Shown: positions 50,265 through 59,190 of the stretch, piece after piece | Position numbering within the stretch: position 1 is the first letter of the stretch | Layout: each line of letters opens with the position of its first letter | DNA from: Candidatus Fredericiella danica | Lineage (GTDB): Bacteria > Chloroflexota > Anaerolineae > Caldilineales > Caldilineaceae | DNA: 64,000 nt | Assembly: GCA_016713335.1 (NCBI GenBank) | Contig: JADJPH010000013.1 | Coordinates: 62,001-126,000, forward strand | Direction: 5' to 3' | Notes under the pieces: generated by a model | The model's input: the letters and a program-made list of their open reading frames with translations, nothing else | What the model was told of the DNA's origin: nothing | Database searches by the model: none | Made by a program: the position numbers and the translations under genes

Positions 50265-50732
50265 ATGAATTGCCCGCACTGTGGACATACGGCGCATCGA
50301 GTCATCGATACCCGGGATACAAGCGACGCCATTCGGCGCCGGCGTCAATGTGAAAAATGTGGGCAACGGTTCACAACCTATGAACACGTAGCCGCGAACT
50401 TGCTTGTCATCAAAAGTGACGGCAGGCGTGAGCCATTCGACCGGCAGAAATTGCTGTCTGGCATCCAGGTAGCCTCGACGAAACGGCCAATCAGTCGCGA
50501 GACGATTGAGCACCTTGTCGATCAGATTGTCGAGTCGCTGCAAGCGATTGGGCGGGCTGAAGTGCCAAGCAAGGCGATCGGTGGGATGGTGCTCGACCAG
50601 TTAGCGCAGATTGATCAGGTCGCTTATATTCGCTTCGCCAGTGTTTACCTCAACTTGCACGATCTGACGGAAGTGCGGTCAGAGATCGACCGCCTCATGG
50701 GTCGCATGGGCGCGACCACCTCGGCTGAGTAG
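50265..50732 (+). CDS. nrdR: Ribonucleotide reductase repressor NrdR
   Basis: The 155-residue protein has the zinc ribbon CPHCGH (residues 3-8) with CEKCGQRFTTYE, RRRRQ basic contact, and an ATP-cone (VIKSDGRREPFDRQKLLSGI, then VAYIRFASVY). NrdR senses ATP/dATP and represses nrd operons. It is upstream of nrdJ and has NrdR boxes in front of it, so it autoregulates the operon. The ATG is preceded by GAGGG. Confidence 0.96.
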   Translation: MNCPHCGHTAHRVIDTRDTSDAIRRRRQCEKCGQRFTTYEHVAANLLVIKSDGRREPFDRQKLLSGIQVASTKRPISRETIEHLVDQIVESLQAIGRAEVPSKAIGGMVLDQLAQIDQVAYIRFASVYLNLHDLTEVRSEIDRLMGRMGATTSAE

Positions 50733-50763
50733 TCATTCCTTTTTCGCTGTAGTTCGCCTAACG

Positions 50764-50779
50764 CCAGGCAAACGCCTGG
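50764..50779 (+). promoter_or_regulatory. Small hairpin between nrdR and nrdJ
   Basis: CCAGGC (50764-50769), loop AAAC and GCCTGG (50774-50779), extendable by two pairs. No strong T-run follows directly. It may modulate read-through from nrdR to nrdJ, which has its own AGGAGG site. Confidence 0.45.
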
Positions 50780-50854
50780 TGGTATGGTTATTTTTTGCCA
50801 GTTCGGGTCCCTTTGGGACGATAACCCCGTCATTTATGCATTTAGGAGGCGCGC

Positions 50855-53521
50855 ATGTCCAACACTTCATCCGGCTCAGTCGCACTGGTGACGCCAACGC
50901 CACCGGGCGAACGCCGGGTCCATACGGTGATCGAAAATGTCAAGGGCGAGCGGGTTCCGCTTACCTGCCCAGCCTATGTCGATGATGAGATCATCAATCT
51001 GAGTGAAAATAGCGTCAAAGTGCTGGAGAAGCGCTATCTGCGGCGCGACTATGATGGAACCTACCTCGAGACGCCGGCCGGTATGTTCTTTCGTGTGGCC
51101 TATCACATCGCCCAGGTCGAAAAGCAGCACGACGGCGACGCCGACGCGCTGGCGCAGGTCTTCTATGATCTATTGGCCGAGCGTCGTTTCTTCCCGAACA
51201 GCCCCACCTTCACGGGCGCCGGCACACCGTTGGGCCAACTTGCAGCCTGTTTTGTGCTGCCCATCGAAGATGATATGGGGCGCTATGGCGACGGCATCTT
51301 TAGCACCCTGCGCGTCGCAGCCCTGATCCAGCAGACTGGGGGCGGGAATGGCTTCTCGTTTTCACGGCTACGCCCCAAGGGCGATGTTGTGCTCACCTCT
51401 TCGGGGCGCGCCACCGGTCCGGTCGGCTTTTTGCGCGTCTACGATCAGGCATTTGGTGAGATCGCTCAGGGCGGCAGCCGGCGTGGCGCCAACATGGGGG
51501 TGCTGCGCGTCGACCACCCTGATATCGAAGAGTTTATCGAGTGCAAAGCCCAAGAGGGCAAGATCGCAAACTTCAACATCTCGGTGGCAATCACCGATGA
51601 GTTCATGCGTGCGGTGAAGGAAGATGGCGACTTCAACCTGCGCAACCCACGCAACGGCACGGTCTGGCGCACGGTGCGGGCACGCGACCTCTTCGAAAAG
51701 ATCGTGAAGTTTGCGCATCACAATGGCGAACCCGGCGCCCTGTTTATCGACGCCGCCAACCGGACGAACCCTGTCCCGCACCTGTACGCGTTGGAAGCAA
51801 CAAATCCTTGTGGGGAACAGTGGCTAGGTCCCTATGAAAATTGCTGCCTTGGATCAATAAATCTTGCGAATCACGCCACGACCGACGCACAGGGCGTGCC
51901 GGTCGTCGACTGGACATTGTTGCAGCGCAGTATCGAAGAGAGCACACACTTCCTCGACAATGTTGTCTCCGCCAATGCCTATGTACCTGCCGTCCCTGAA
52001 GTTGCGGCGGCGGCCTTTCGCGCGCGCCGTATTGGCCTGGGGATCATGGGTCTGGGCGACCTGATGTACAAGTTGGGTATCCGCTATGGTAGCCCCGAAG
52101 GCCAGGAGTTTGCTGCCCAGGTCATGGAGTTTGTCCGCTACCACGCAATGGCGAAGAGCATCGACCTGGCGCAAGCACGCGGTGCATTCCAGGCCTTTGC
52201 CGGCAGCATCTATGACCCCAAGACGCCCGGTGGCATGCAATGGCAGCCGCCTTCCCCACTGACGCCCTATGTTCGCAACTGGGGCCGCCCAAACCTTGAT
52301 TGGCCGGCGATCGTCCACGGCATTGAAGCGCATGGCATGCGCAATGCGGCTCAAACCACGGTGGCGCCGACCGGCACCATCGCGACCGTCGTCGGTTGCG
52401 AGGGCTATGGCTGCGAACCCGTGTTTGCCCTGGGCTATATCCGTCATTTTAAGGACGGCGATCGCGATGTTGAACTCTATTACACCAGCCCGCTTTTTGA
52501 GACGGCATTACATGCGAGCCACCTCGATGAGAACAGCATCAGTCGCATCAAGCAACATGTGGCCACCTTTGGCACCTGCCAGGATCTTGACGACCTGCCA
52601 GAGCACCTGCAGCATGCCTTTGTCGTTAGCAGCGATATCAGCGCCGAAGAGCACGTGATGATGCAGGCAGCTATTCAAGCATTTACTGACAATTCAATCA
52701 GCAAAACTTGCAATTTTCCAGAGGGCGCCACCGAGGAGGACGTTGCAAAGGCCTACATGTTGGCATGGGAAACCGGTTGCAAGGGGCTCACCGTCTATGT
52801 CACCGGCAGCCGGCAAATCGTTGTGTTGGAGACAAAGGCCACGCGCGAGAAGAAGGAAGAACCAGCAGGTGCGGCTGCCGCCCTGGTTGAGCCGGCCTTG
52901 AATGGCGCCAATGGCTACCATGCGCACACAAGTGAGCACAACGCGGAGCCGGCGGCCAATGATGGCCTGGATGATGGTTTTAGCTCGGTGCAGATCGATG
53001 TCAAGCCCACGTTGGTCAAGCGGCCGCGGCCCAGAAAGTTGCACGGCGCCACCTATCGCAAGGAAACACCCCTGGGCACCGCGTACATCACCGTCAACAG
53101 TGACGAGCGGGACGAGCCCTTTGAAGTCTTTATGAATGTGGGGAAAGCCGGCACTGAGGTGACCGCCGTCAGTGAAGCCATGGGGCGCCTGATCAGCTTG
53201 ATCCTGCGGATGCCGGCGTCACTGCCGCCAAGTGAGCGATTGCGTTGGATCAAGGATGAGATGGCGGGCATTGGCGGGGGCCGGCCGCTTGGCTTTGGGG
53301 TCAATCGCGTCCGCTCTTTGCCAGACGGCATTGCCCAGGTCCTGGCTGAGCATCTGAGCGAACTACCGCACAACGTCATTGAGGAGTTACAGGCCGAACA
53401 ACTGGCGCTGCCGATCAACACCAAACCGATCGGCGACATCTGCCCTGAGTGTGGCGAAGCCAGTTTCCTCAACGTGGAAGGCTGCAGAAAGTGCCATATC
53501 TGCGGGTATAGCGAGTGCTAA
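50855..53521 (+). CDS. nrdJ: Vitamin B12-dependent (class II) ribonucleotide reductase
   Basis: The 888-residue catalytic subunit shows the ten-stranded barrel signatures PNSPTFTGAGTPLGQLAACFVLPIEDD, QQTGGGNGFSFSRLRPKGD, NPCGEQWLGPYENCCLGSINL (active-site Cys and Glu loops), TVAPTGTIATVVGCEGYGCEP and NFPEGATEEDVAKAYMLAWETGCKGLTVY. The last 25 residues (CPECGEASFLNVEGCRKCHICGYSEC) are a zinc/redox tail. The N-terminal ATP cone is absent. It reduces ribonucleotides with adenosylcobalamin, hence needs no oxygen or radical-SAM activase. AGGAGG lies nine bases before the ATG. Confidence 0.95.
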   Translation: MSNTSSGSVALVTPTPPGERRVHTVIENVKGERVPLTCPAYVDDEIINLSENSVKVLEKRYLRRDYDGTYLETPAGMFFRVAYHIAQVEKQHDGDADALAQVFYDLLAERRFFPNSPTFTGAGTPLGQLAACFVLPIEDDMGRYGDGIFSTLRVAALIQQTGGGNGFSFSRLRPKGDVVLTSSGRATGPVGFLRVYDQAFGEIAQGGSRRGANMGVLRVDHPDIEEFIECKAQEGKIANFNISVAITDEFMRAVKEDGDFNLRNPRNGTVWRTVRARDLFEKIVKFAHHNGEPGALFIDAANRTNPVPHLYALEATNPCGEQWLGPYENCCLGSINLANHATTDAQGVPVVDWTLLQRSIEESTHFLDNVVSANAYVPAVPEVAAAAFRARRIGLGIMGLGDLMYKLGIRYGSPEGQEFAAQVMEFVRYHAMAKSIDLAQARGAFQAFAGSIYDPKTPGGMQWQPPSPLTPYVRNWGRPNLDWPAIVHGIEAHGMRNAAQTTVAPTGTIATVVGCEGYGCEPVFALGYIRHFKDGDRDVELYYTSPLFETALHASHLDENSISRIKQHVATFGTCQDLDDLPEHLQHAFVVSSDISAEEHVMMQAAIQAFTDNSISKTCNFPEGATEEDVAKAYMLAWETGCKGLTVYVTGSRQIVVLETKATREKKEEPAGAAAALVEPALNGANGYHAHTSEHNAEPAANDGLDDGFSSVQIDVKPTLVKRPRPRKLHGATYRKETPLGTAYITVNSDERDEPFEVFMNVGKAGTEVTAVSEAMGRLISLILRMPASLPPSERLRWIKDEMAGIGGGRPLGFGVNRVRSLPDGIAQVLAEHLSELPHNVIEELQAEQLALPINTKPIGDICPECGEASFLNVEGCRKCHICGYSEC

Positions 53522-53526
53522 ATGCG

Positions 53527-53605
53527 AATTACGAATTACGAATTACGATTGGCGCCATTGTTGCAGAAGTGCACTTTATGGCTCTGATCGTAATTCGTAA
53601 TTCGT
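53527..53605. repeat. AATTACG heptamer inverted repeat after nrdJ
   Basis: Three tandem AATTACG units (53527-53547) form the left arm; ACGAATTACGAATTACGAT (53531-53549) is perfectly complementary over 19 bases to 53587-53605. The spacer of 37 bases begins TGGCGCCA, itself palindromic. It lies between the convergent nrdJ and glycerol-1-phosphate dehydrogenase genes. Confidence 0.8.
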
Positions 53606-53614
53606 CATTTCCAC

Positions 53615-54865
53615 CTACGGCATTCCCAGCATCCGCATCAGCTTGCGCACGGTGAACCGATCGCGCAGGTAGTGACCATAGGCAATCGCCAGCTCTTGCT
53701 CTTCCTGGCTCAACCCAATCTCAGCGACTGTGGTGGGGCCGCCCGCCTGGCGCAGCAAATGCGCCACCTCGACCGCCGGCGGCACCTGCGCGGCAATGGC
53801 CTGAATGTCATCCCAGTGATCCAGGATACGCTGTTTGATTTCAGCGTATTTGGCCGGCGTCAGTTCCAGGAAATGCGCCTGGTCGCGAATCACTTCATCG
53901 CCCTCTGCGCCGTAAGCCTTGCGGATGGCTGCTTCCTCGGCGCCCCGGTCAGGTAACTCGGATTCCTCCAGTAGGTGCGCCACCTGCTCGCGGGAGAACT
54001 GGCGCACCTGGTCGTAGAGACCCGCCACCAGGACCGTTGCTACGCCGACTTTCGCCCCGTGTAGAATCGCCGGACGCCCTTCGTGGAGCAGTTTCATCTC
54101 CCAGAAGTGCGAGTAGTGATGTTCGGTGCCTGAGGCCGGGCGTGACTGGCCAAAGTCAAGCATGCAGTAACCGGACTCCACGAGCGCATCAAACAGGATG
54201 CGCACTGCATCCGGATCGGCGCGGCCCACGCCTGCGGCGTTATCCGCACACAACTGCACCGCGTCGAGTGTGCGCTGTGCGATGCTGGCGTCGAACGGTT
54301 CGTCCCACAGAATTCGGCCCAGGCGCCAGTCCGCAATCGAGGTGTACTTGCCCAACATGTCGCCAAAGCCTGCGGCGATCATCGCCTGGGGCGCGGCGCA
54401 CAAGGTATGCAAGTCGGCAAAGATGGCATTGGGTGCGTGGGCGTAAACGGTCTTCTTGACGCCGTCGATGATCATCGGGGCGCCGATGGAGGTGAAGCCA
54501 TCGACCGACGGCGCCGTTGGGATTGAAATAAAGCCGCTCCGCGTCCGGTGGCTGACAAATCGGGTGATGTCGGTGATGGGCCCCGAACCCACAGCGATAA
54601 AGGTGCGCTCGACCGGATCGAGGGCACGCATCACTTCAAACACATGCTCGCCGTCGGCAATGACTTCCGGTTTTGTCAAGATGACCTGCCGCAAATCAAA
54701 GCCCGCGCTCGATAGCGCATTCGCAACGGCCTGGCCTTTGGCGGCGTAGGTGTTTGGATCGGCGACGAGAAACAGACGCGGGCGCCCATTTTCACGGCAA
54801 TAATGCAGCAGGTGGTCGATGGCATGGTCGTCGACCGTGACGACTTGCGGGCGTAGTTGTGACAT
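53615..54865 (-). CDS. Glycerol-1-phosphate dehydrogenase (AraM/EgsA family)
   Basis: The 416-residue NAD(P)-dependent alcohol dehydrogenase-fold protein has IAVGSGPITDITRFVSHRT, FISIPTAPSVDGFTSIGAPM and the metal-binding SGTEHHYSHFWEM with LHGAKVGVAT. This set is that of AraM/G1PDH, which makes sn-glycerol-1-phosphate from DHAP. In Bacillus AraM product feeds a prenyl-glycerol lipid; in archaea it is the ether-lipid backbone. The downstream or upstream role here is unknown, but a polyprenyl synthase is encoded elsewhere in the window. It follows a class II aldolase gene by 25 bases. Confidence 0.87.
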   Translation of the reverse strand: MSQLRPQVVTVDDHAIDHLLHYCRENGRPRLFLVADPNTYAAKGQAVANALSSAGFDLRQVILTKPEVIADGEHVFEVMRALDPVERTFIAVGSGPITDITRFVSHRTRSGFISIPTAPSVDGFTSIGAPMIIDGVKKTVYAHAPNAIFADLHTLCAAPQAMIAAGFGDMLGKYTSIADWRLGRILWDEPFDASIAQRTLDAVQLCADNAAGVGRADPDAVRILFDALVESGYCMLDFGQSRPASGTEHHYSHFWEMKLLHEGRPAILHGAKVGVATVLVAGLYDQVRQFSREQVAHLLEESELPDRGAEEAAIRKAYGAEGDEVIRDQAHFLELTPAKYAEIKQRILDHWDDIQAIAAQVPPAVEVAHLLRQAGGPTTVAEIGLSQEEQELAIAYGHYLRDRFTVRKLMRMLGMP

Positions 54866-54890
54866 GGTGATTCTCCTTTGTCCGCGGCGG

Positions 54891-55538
54891 CTAGTTGCGC
54901 GCCATGGCGTTGGCTAACGCAAACAGCATAACCGACCCCGCTTCTTCAGCCGTCTGGCCAAAGGTGACGATGCCGTCCTCGTGTCCACCCATCGCAAAGA
55001 TGTGCTGGCTCGCGACATCCGTCTCCGCAAATAGCCTCACGACTTCATTGGCCATTTCGGGCGACCCATAGGCGACCGTAGCGTCGGTGACCGGGATCCC
55101 AAGTGCTTGGGCATGGCGCCAGATTTCAGGCGAATGGGCATGCATCACCCAACGGACGCTGTCGTCCATGTCATAGATGATGCCGTGCGTCAATGATTCA
55201 GAAGACGGATAGGCAGGGCCTTCGCTCACAATTGTGTTTTTCTGGGATTGGCTGGCGACAACAACCGTGAAGTCTTCAGGTTGCAGGTCCGCAATGTCGC
55301 CGGTCTGTGTGCCGGTGATGACAAAGTGGCGTTCTTCTGGCGCCGCATCCCACGGCGCCACGCGCCGGCTGATGTTGCCAAACCCATAGCCCGCATAGCG
55401 CGCCGGGTCCTGCCCAATCAATTTGAGCAACACCAGGATCTTGCGCCAGGCATTCAACTCGCTGAGCTCGGTTGCTGCCATCGGTGCGGCAGGGGTGTGC
55501 TGGATTGTGTACTTGATGACACCTTCTTTAACGGCCAT
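54891..55538 (-). CDS. Class II aldolase/adducin-family protein
   Basis: The protein of 215 residues has the zinc enzyme fold of L-fuculose-phosphate aldolase: GFGNISRRV, HFVITGTQTG, SSESLTHGIIYDM, and WVMHAHSPEIW with the two His ligands, then a later GGHEDG with a third. Zinc ligands are visible but the catalytic Glu was not identified with confidence. It is transcribed with the G1P dehydrogenase (AraM-type), as in some carbohydrate operons. ATG 55538 is chosen since AGGAGA precedes it; the frame begins eight codons earlier. The product may be DHAP from a sugar phosphate, which the partner would reduce. Confidence 0.8.
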   Translation of the reverse strand: MAVKEGVIKYTIQHTPAAPMAATELSELNAWRKILVLLKLIGQDPARYAGYGFGNISRRVAPWDAAPEERHFVITGTQTGDIADLQPEDFTVVVASQSQKNTIVSEGPAYPSSESLTHGIIYDMDDSVRWVMHAHSPEIWRHAQALGIPVTDATVAYGSPEMANEVVRLFAETDVASQHIFAMGGHEDGIVTFGQTAEEAGSVMLFALANAMARN

Positions 55539-55596
55539 TTCGTTTCTCCTGATCGCCGGCATCCCGTATCGATCAAATGGAATAAGTGAAGAACAT

Positions 55597-55639
55597 ACAA
55601 ACCGCGGCGCAAAAACGTGCGGTTTGTGAGAATTTTCTC
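55597..55639. promoter_or_regulatory. Palindromic element upstream of aldolase gene
   Basis: ACAAACCGC (55597-55605) and GCGGTTTGT (55619-55627) form a nine-base inverted repeat with a 13-base spacer. It is followed by the palindrome GAGAATTTTCTC (55628-55639). It lies 60-100 bases upstream of the minus-strand aldolase-AraM operon and could be an operator for a sugar-responsive regulator. Confidence 0.5.
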
Positions 55640-55814
55640 ATATCTTCACCCGCTTCACAACTACAGTACCGTGTCCTGCTGTAATCAAACCTACTCAGCA
55701 AGCCATAAAAAATGATAAACTGAAACCGGAGGCGTCGTTTCCATCGTTGTAGTCGGTGAGGGCCATTGCTGGGGTAACGGCACTACGGAGGTCCAGACTG
55801 TGCAGCGGAGAACC

Positions 55815-57076
55815 ATGAAGAAAACGTCAATTATCATCGGTCGAGCTTTAGCGCCCGTCGTGCTTCTGCTGGCGCTGCTTTGGCCCTACCAGGCAGGCGC
55901 CCAAAGCACATCAGGTTGCGCCAAAGTCGTGACGGTGCGCGCGGGCGACACCCTGACCGGGATTGCCGAAACTCATCTTGCCGACCCTGGCGCCTATGAA
56001 AGCATCGTCGATGCCACCAATGCGCGCGCCCGCACCGATGATTCGTTCCCAACCATCAGCGACGAAACCCTGATTCAGATTGGTTGGCGGCTCTGTATTC
56101 CCCCGCAGGCGGCGATTGCAGCGCAGACGCCAGATGAGGACGAGGGGGGGCCCACAGGCGATCAAGCGGCCGAGGAGACGCTGCTGTTCGACGCCGAGCA
56201 ACTCACGATTGATTTCTTACGCAAGGGGAGCTACCCCGGCAGCGAGATCGAGATCGAAGAGGTATTGGCGCCTGGTGAAAACTATGATCGCTACATTGCC
56301 TCTTACCTGTCAGAAGGCTTGAAGCAATACGGTCTCCTCACGGTGCCACAAGGCAAGAAACCGGCAACCGGTTGGCCGGTCATTGTCTTCAATCACGGCT
56401 ACATCCCACCTGAGGTCTACCGGCCAACAGAACGCTACGTCGCCTATGTGGATGCGCTTGCCAGCAATGGCTACATTGTGTTCCGGCCTGACTACCGGGG
56501 GAACGGCTTCTCGGAAGGTGAGGCGCGCGGCGCGTATGGCGCGCCCGATTATGTCATCGACGTGCTCAACGCCGTGGCATGGATCAAGCAATACCCTGAT
56601 GCCGACCCGAAGCGCATCGGTATGTGGGGCCACTCGATGGGCGGCTACATCACATTGCGCGCCATGGTCACCACCGATGATGTGAAGGCAGGAGTGATTT
56701 GGGCGGGAGTCGTCGCTTCCTATCCTGACCTGGTGGAACGGTGGAATCGACGCACCAGTGACATCCCGGAGCGCGCACGGCGCTGGCGCACGCAATTGCT
56801 TGAGCAATATGGCACGCCGGCTGAAAACCCCGCATTCTGGAATACCATCTCAGCGAATAGCTACCTGGAGGATCTCTCCGGTCCGGTGCAGATCCACCAC
56901 GGTACGGCTGATGCGACGGTGCCGATCGAGTTCTCGGTCAAACTCTTTGACCAGCTCAAAGCCGCCAACCAGCCCGGCGAGATCTATACCTACCTGGGCG
57001 ACGATCACAACATCGCCCAATCTTTGATCAGGCCATGGCGCGGACACTTGCCTATTTTGATGAGTATGTGAAGTAA
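55815..57076 (+). CDS. Exported LysM / alpha-beta hydrolase (frame break near 57024)
   Basis: After a signal peptide (LAPVVLLLALLWPYQAGAQ), a LysM-like module (VVTVRAGDTLTGIAETHL to GWRLCIPP) is followed by a prolyl-oligopeptidase-like hydrolase: FNHGYIPPE oxyanion region, GMWGHSMGGYITL with the nucleophile Ser, HHGTADATVP with the Asp, and GDDHNIA with the His. One T missing in TTT 57023-57025 truncates the last residues; restored, it ends SFDQAMARTLAYFDEYVK with TAA at 57074-57076. The ATG 55815 is preceded by CGGAGA; a GTG at 55800 adds five residues. LysM suggests peptidoglycan attachment outside the membrane; the substrate is unknown. Confidence 0.83.
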
Positions 57077-57082
57077 GATGCT

Positions 57083-58394
57083 TCACGCATCCACTTGCAG
57101 CGTTGCCCCGAGGGCTTGTAAAGTTACTTCAAAGCCTGGGAAGCTATCCGCGGTGACTTCGGAGCCATAGACAACCGTGGTCCCGCGCGCAACCAGGCCG
57201 GCCACTGCCATCGCCATCGCCAGGCGGTGATCACCGTGACTCTCGACCGGGGCGCCGATCAGTGATGTTGGCCCTTCCACAATAAAGCCATCGGCGGTAG
57301 GCTCGATTTTGGCGCCTACCTTGCGTAGTTCGCTCACGGTCGTGGCAATGCGGTCCGTCTCCTTGACCCGCAATTCGTGGGCATCGCGGATCACCGTGCG
57401 GCCCTTTGCCTGCGTGGCGGCCACGGCAAGCACCGGTAACTCATCGATCATCGTCACGATCTGTTGGCCGCCGAACGTGGCGCCGTGCAACTCGGAGAAA
57501 GTCACCTCCAGGTCGGCAACGGGTTCGCCACCCTCAACGCGCTCATTTGCATAGGTGATATTCGCACCCATCTCACAGAGCGCATCGACGATCCCGGTCC
57601 GTGTCGGATTCACGCCCACCCCAATCACCGTCATGCGGCTGCCCGGCGTAATTGCGCCTGCCACTAGCAGAAACGCAGCGGATGAGAGATCACCGGGCAC
57701 TACGAGGTCGAGCGGCGATAGGGGTGCGGTGGGACGTTCGCTCGTGACCTTGTTGCCGTACACATGGACGGGTGCGCCCATGGCGCCCAGCATGCGCTCC
57801 GTATGGTCGCGCGCCGGTCCCGGTTCCTTGATCACGGTCAACCCCTGGGCGTAGAGACCGGCCAGGATGACGCAGCTCTTCACCTGGGCGCTGGCGACGG
57901 GCATGTCGTATTCAAAGCCGCGCAGCCGGGCGGGCCGGATGCCTAGCGGGGCATATTCGCCATTTTGTCTGCCCAGAATATCGGCGCCCATGCCGCGGAG
58001 GGGGCGCGTGACCCGTCCCATGGGCCGCCGGCGAATCTGCGCCGTACCGGTCAGGAAACTAGCGAATTTCTGACCGGCGAGCAGACCGGTCAGCAACCGG
58101 ATGGTCGTACCAGAATTGCCGCAATCGAGAGAAATCACCCGGCTCTTGCAGCCCCTCGAACCCGCGGCCGTGCACCAGCAATTCGGTGGGCGTCACCGTC
58201 TCGATCTCGACGCCCAGACCGCGCATCACATGGATTGTCGAGCGGCAGTCGCCGCCGTCCAGAAAATTGCGGATCTTGGTCACGCCGTCGGCAATCCCGC
58301 CAAACAGCACGGCGCGATGCGAGATCGACTTGTCGCCGGGGACGGAGCAATGGCCGGTGAGGGGAGCGGAAGGAGAAAGGGTGATTTGGGTCAT
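57083..58394 (-). CDS. aroA: 3-phosphoshikimate 1-carboxyvinyltransferase AroA (frame break near 58138)
   Basis: The N-terminal frame has VPGDKSISHRAVLFGGIADG and GGDCRSTIHVMRGLG. After GLQEP the frame shifts by one extra base or two lost ones near 58136-58142, and continues as ISLDCGNSGTTIRLLTGLLAG, IRRRPMGRVTRPLRGMGADI, SAQVKSCVILAGLYAQG, PGDLSSAAFLLVAGAI, DELPVLAVAATQAKG and ELRVKETDRI. Full length is about 437 residues, normal for EPSP synthase. It joins shikimate-3-phosphate with PEP in aromatic synthesis. The sensitive GNSGTTIR and RPMGR motifs are intact. It converges with the LysM gene, six bases apart. Confidence 0.92.
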
Positions 58395-58593
58395 GGGTGG
58401 GCCTTAACTACTGGGAATGGTGAACAAGCCGGCTGTTAGGAGATTGGGCACGCCATCCTTGCAGAACGCGCTGGGTTCAATGGCCATGCTGTGCTCAAGC
58501 CGGGTGATGTTGGTGGCGGAAAGAGTGAGTGAACGCTGCCCGGATTATAGCCAATGCTGGGTATTCTCGCAAGGGATCGCGCCATTCTCTTCG

Positions 58594-58905
58594 CTACGCC
58601 ACGAAATCTTTCTGGCACTGGATCCATTCAGGATCGCGGGCATAGCCTAACTGATTGAACATCGCCTGCATGGGTGCGTTTTGAATCGCAGTGCATGTCT
58701 TCAGTTGCGGATAGCCGTGTGCGCGGCAGTAGGCAATCCCGCGTAGTTGCATGGCCAGCCCGATCCCCTGCCGGCGATGGTCGCGCCGGACGCCAAGCAA
58801 GCCTCCCAGCAAGATATTGTTGTCAGGGTCCTTGCTTAATTCCCGCAAGCCGACATACTCTTCTGGGTGGTGAATTATTATTCTCCGCCTGAGCGTCACC
58901 GTCAC
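58594..58905 (-). CDS. GNAT acetyltransferase, C-terminal half only
   Basis: The 103-residue frame has the acetyl-CoA loop LGVRRDHRRQGIGLAMQLRGI and the ending TAIQNAPMQAMFNQLGYARDPEWIQ, typical of the second half of GNAT proteins. The N-terminal strands are missing; the frame upstream ends at a stop about 13 residues before the GTG. TATAAT occurs on the minus strand at 58950-58955, so it may be transcribed. It is probably a remnant or broken gene; a frame break within the upstream 200 bases was not found. Confidence 0.55.
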   Translation of the reverse strand: MTVTLRRRIIIHHPEEYVGLRELSKDPDNNILLGGLLGVRRDHRRQGIGLAMQLRGIAYCRAHGYPQLKTCTAIQNAPMQAMFNQLGYARDPEWIQCQKDFVA

Positions 58906-59190
58906 TCGGTCGTGCTGAATTTTGCCGATCTTCCTATTGACACCCCCAAATTATAGGAGTAGTGTGAAGTGTAGTTAACCTGACAACCGGTTTGAGGATC
59001 AACCGAGTTTTACTGGTAGGTGCCCGTCTATGCGGTTACGCTCACCGGGGATGCGCACCCTCAACCTGGCCATCGCAACGCGTTTGTGGCCGCCTACCCA
59101 GCCAGCAGCCAGGATCTTCATATTGTCTCCGGCTACTGCCGTCTGAACCGACATTCGCCATTATCCCCAAACAAGCGAAAGGAAAATGCT

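Noticed and set aside
50732..50855. Cobalamin riboswitch in front of nrdJ
   Set aside because: The 120-base gap is too short and has no B12-box; only a small hairpin is visible.
53521..53613. CRISPR array
   Set aside because: The AATTACG repeats are only seven bases long with no spacers; they form one inverted repeat.
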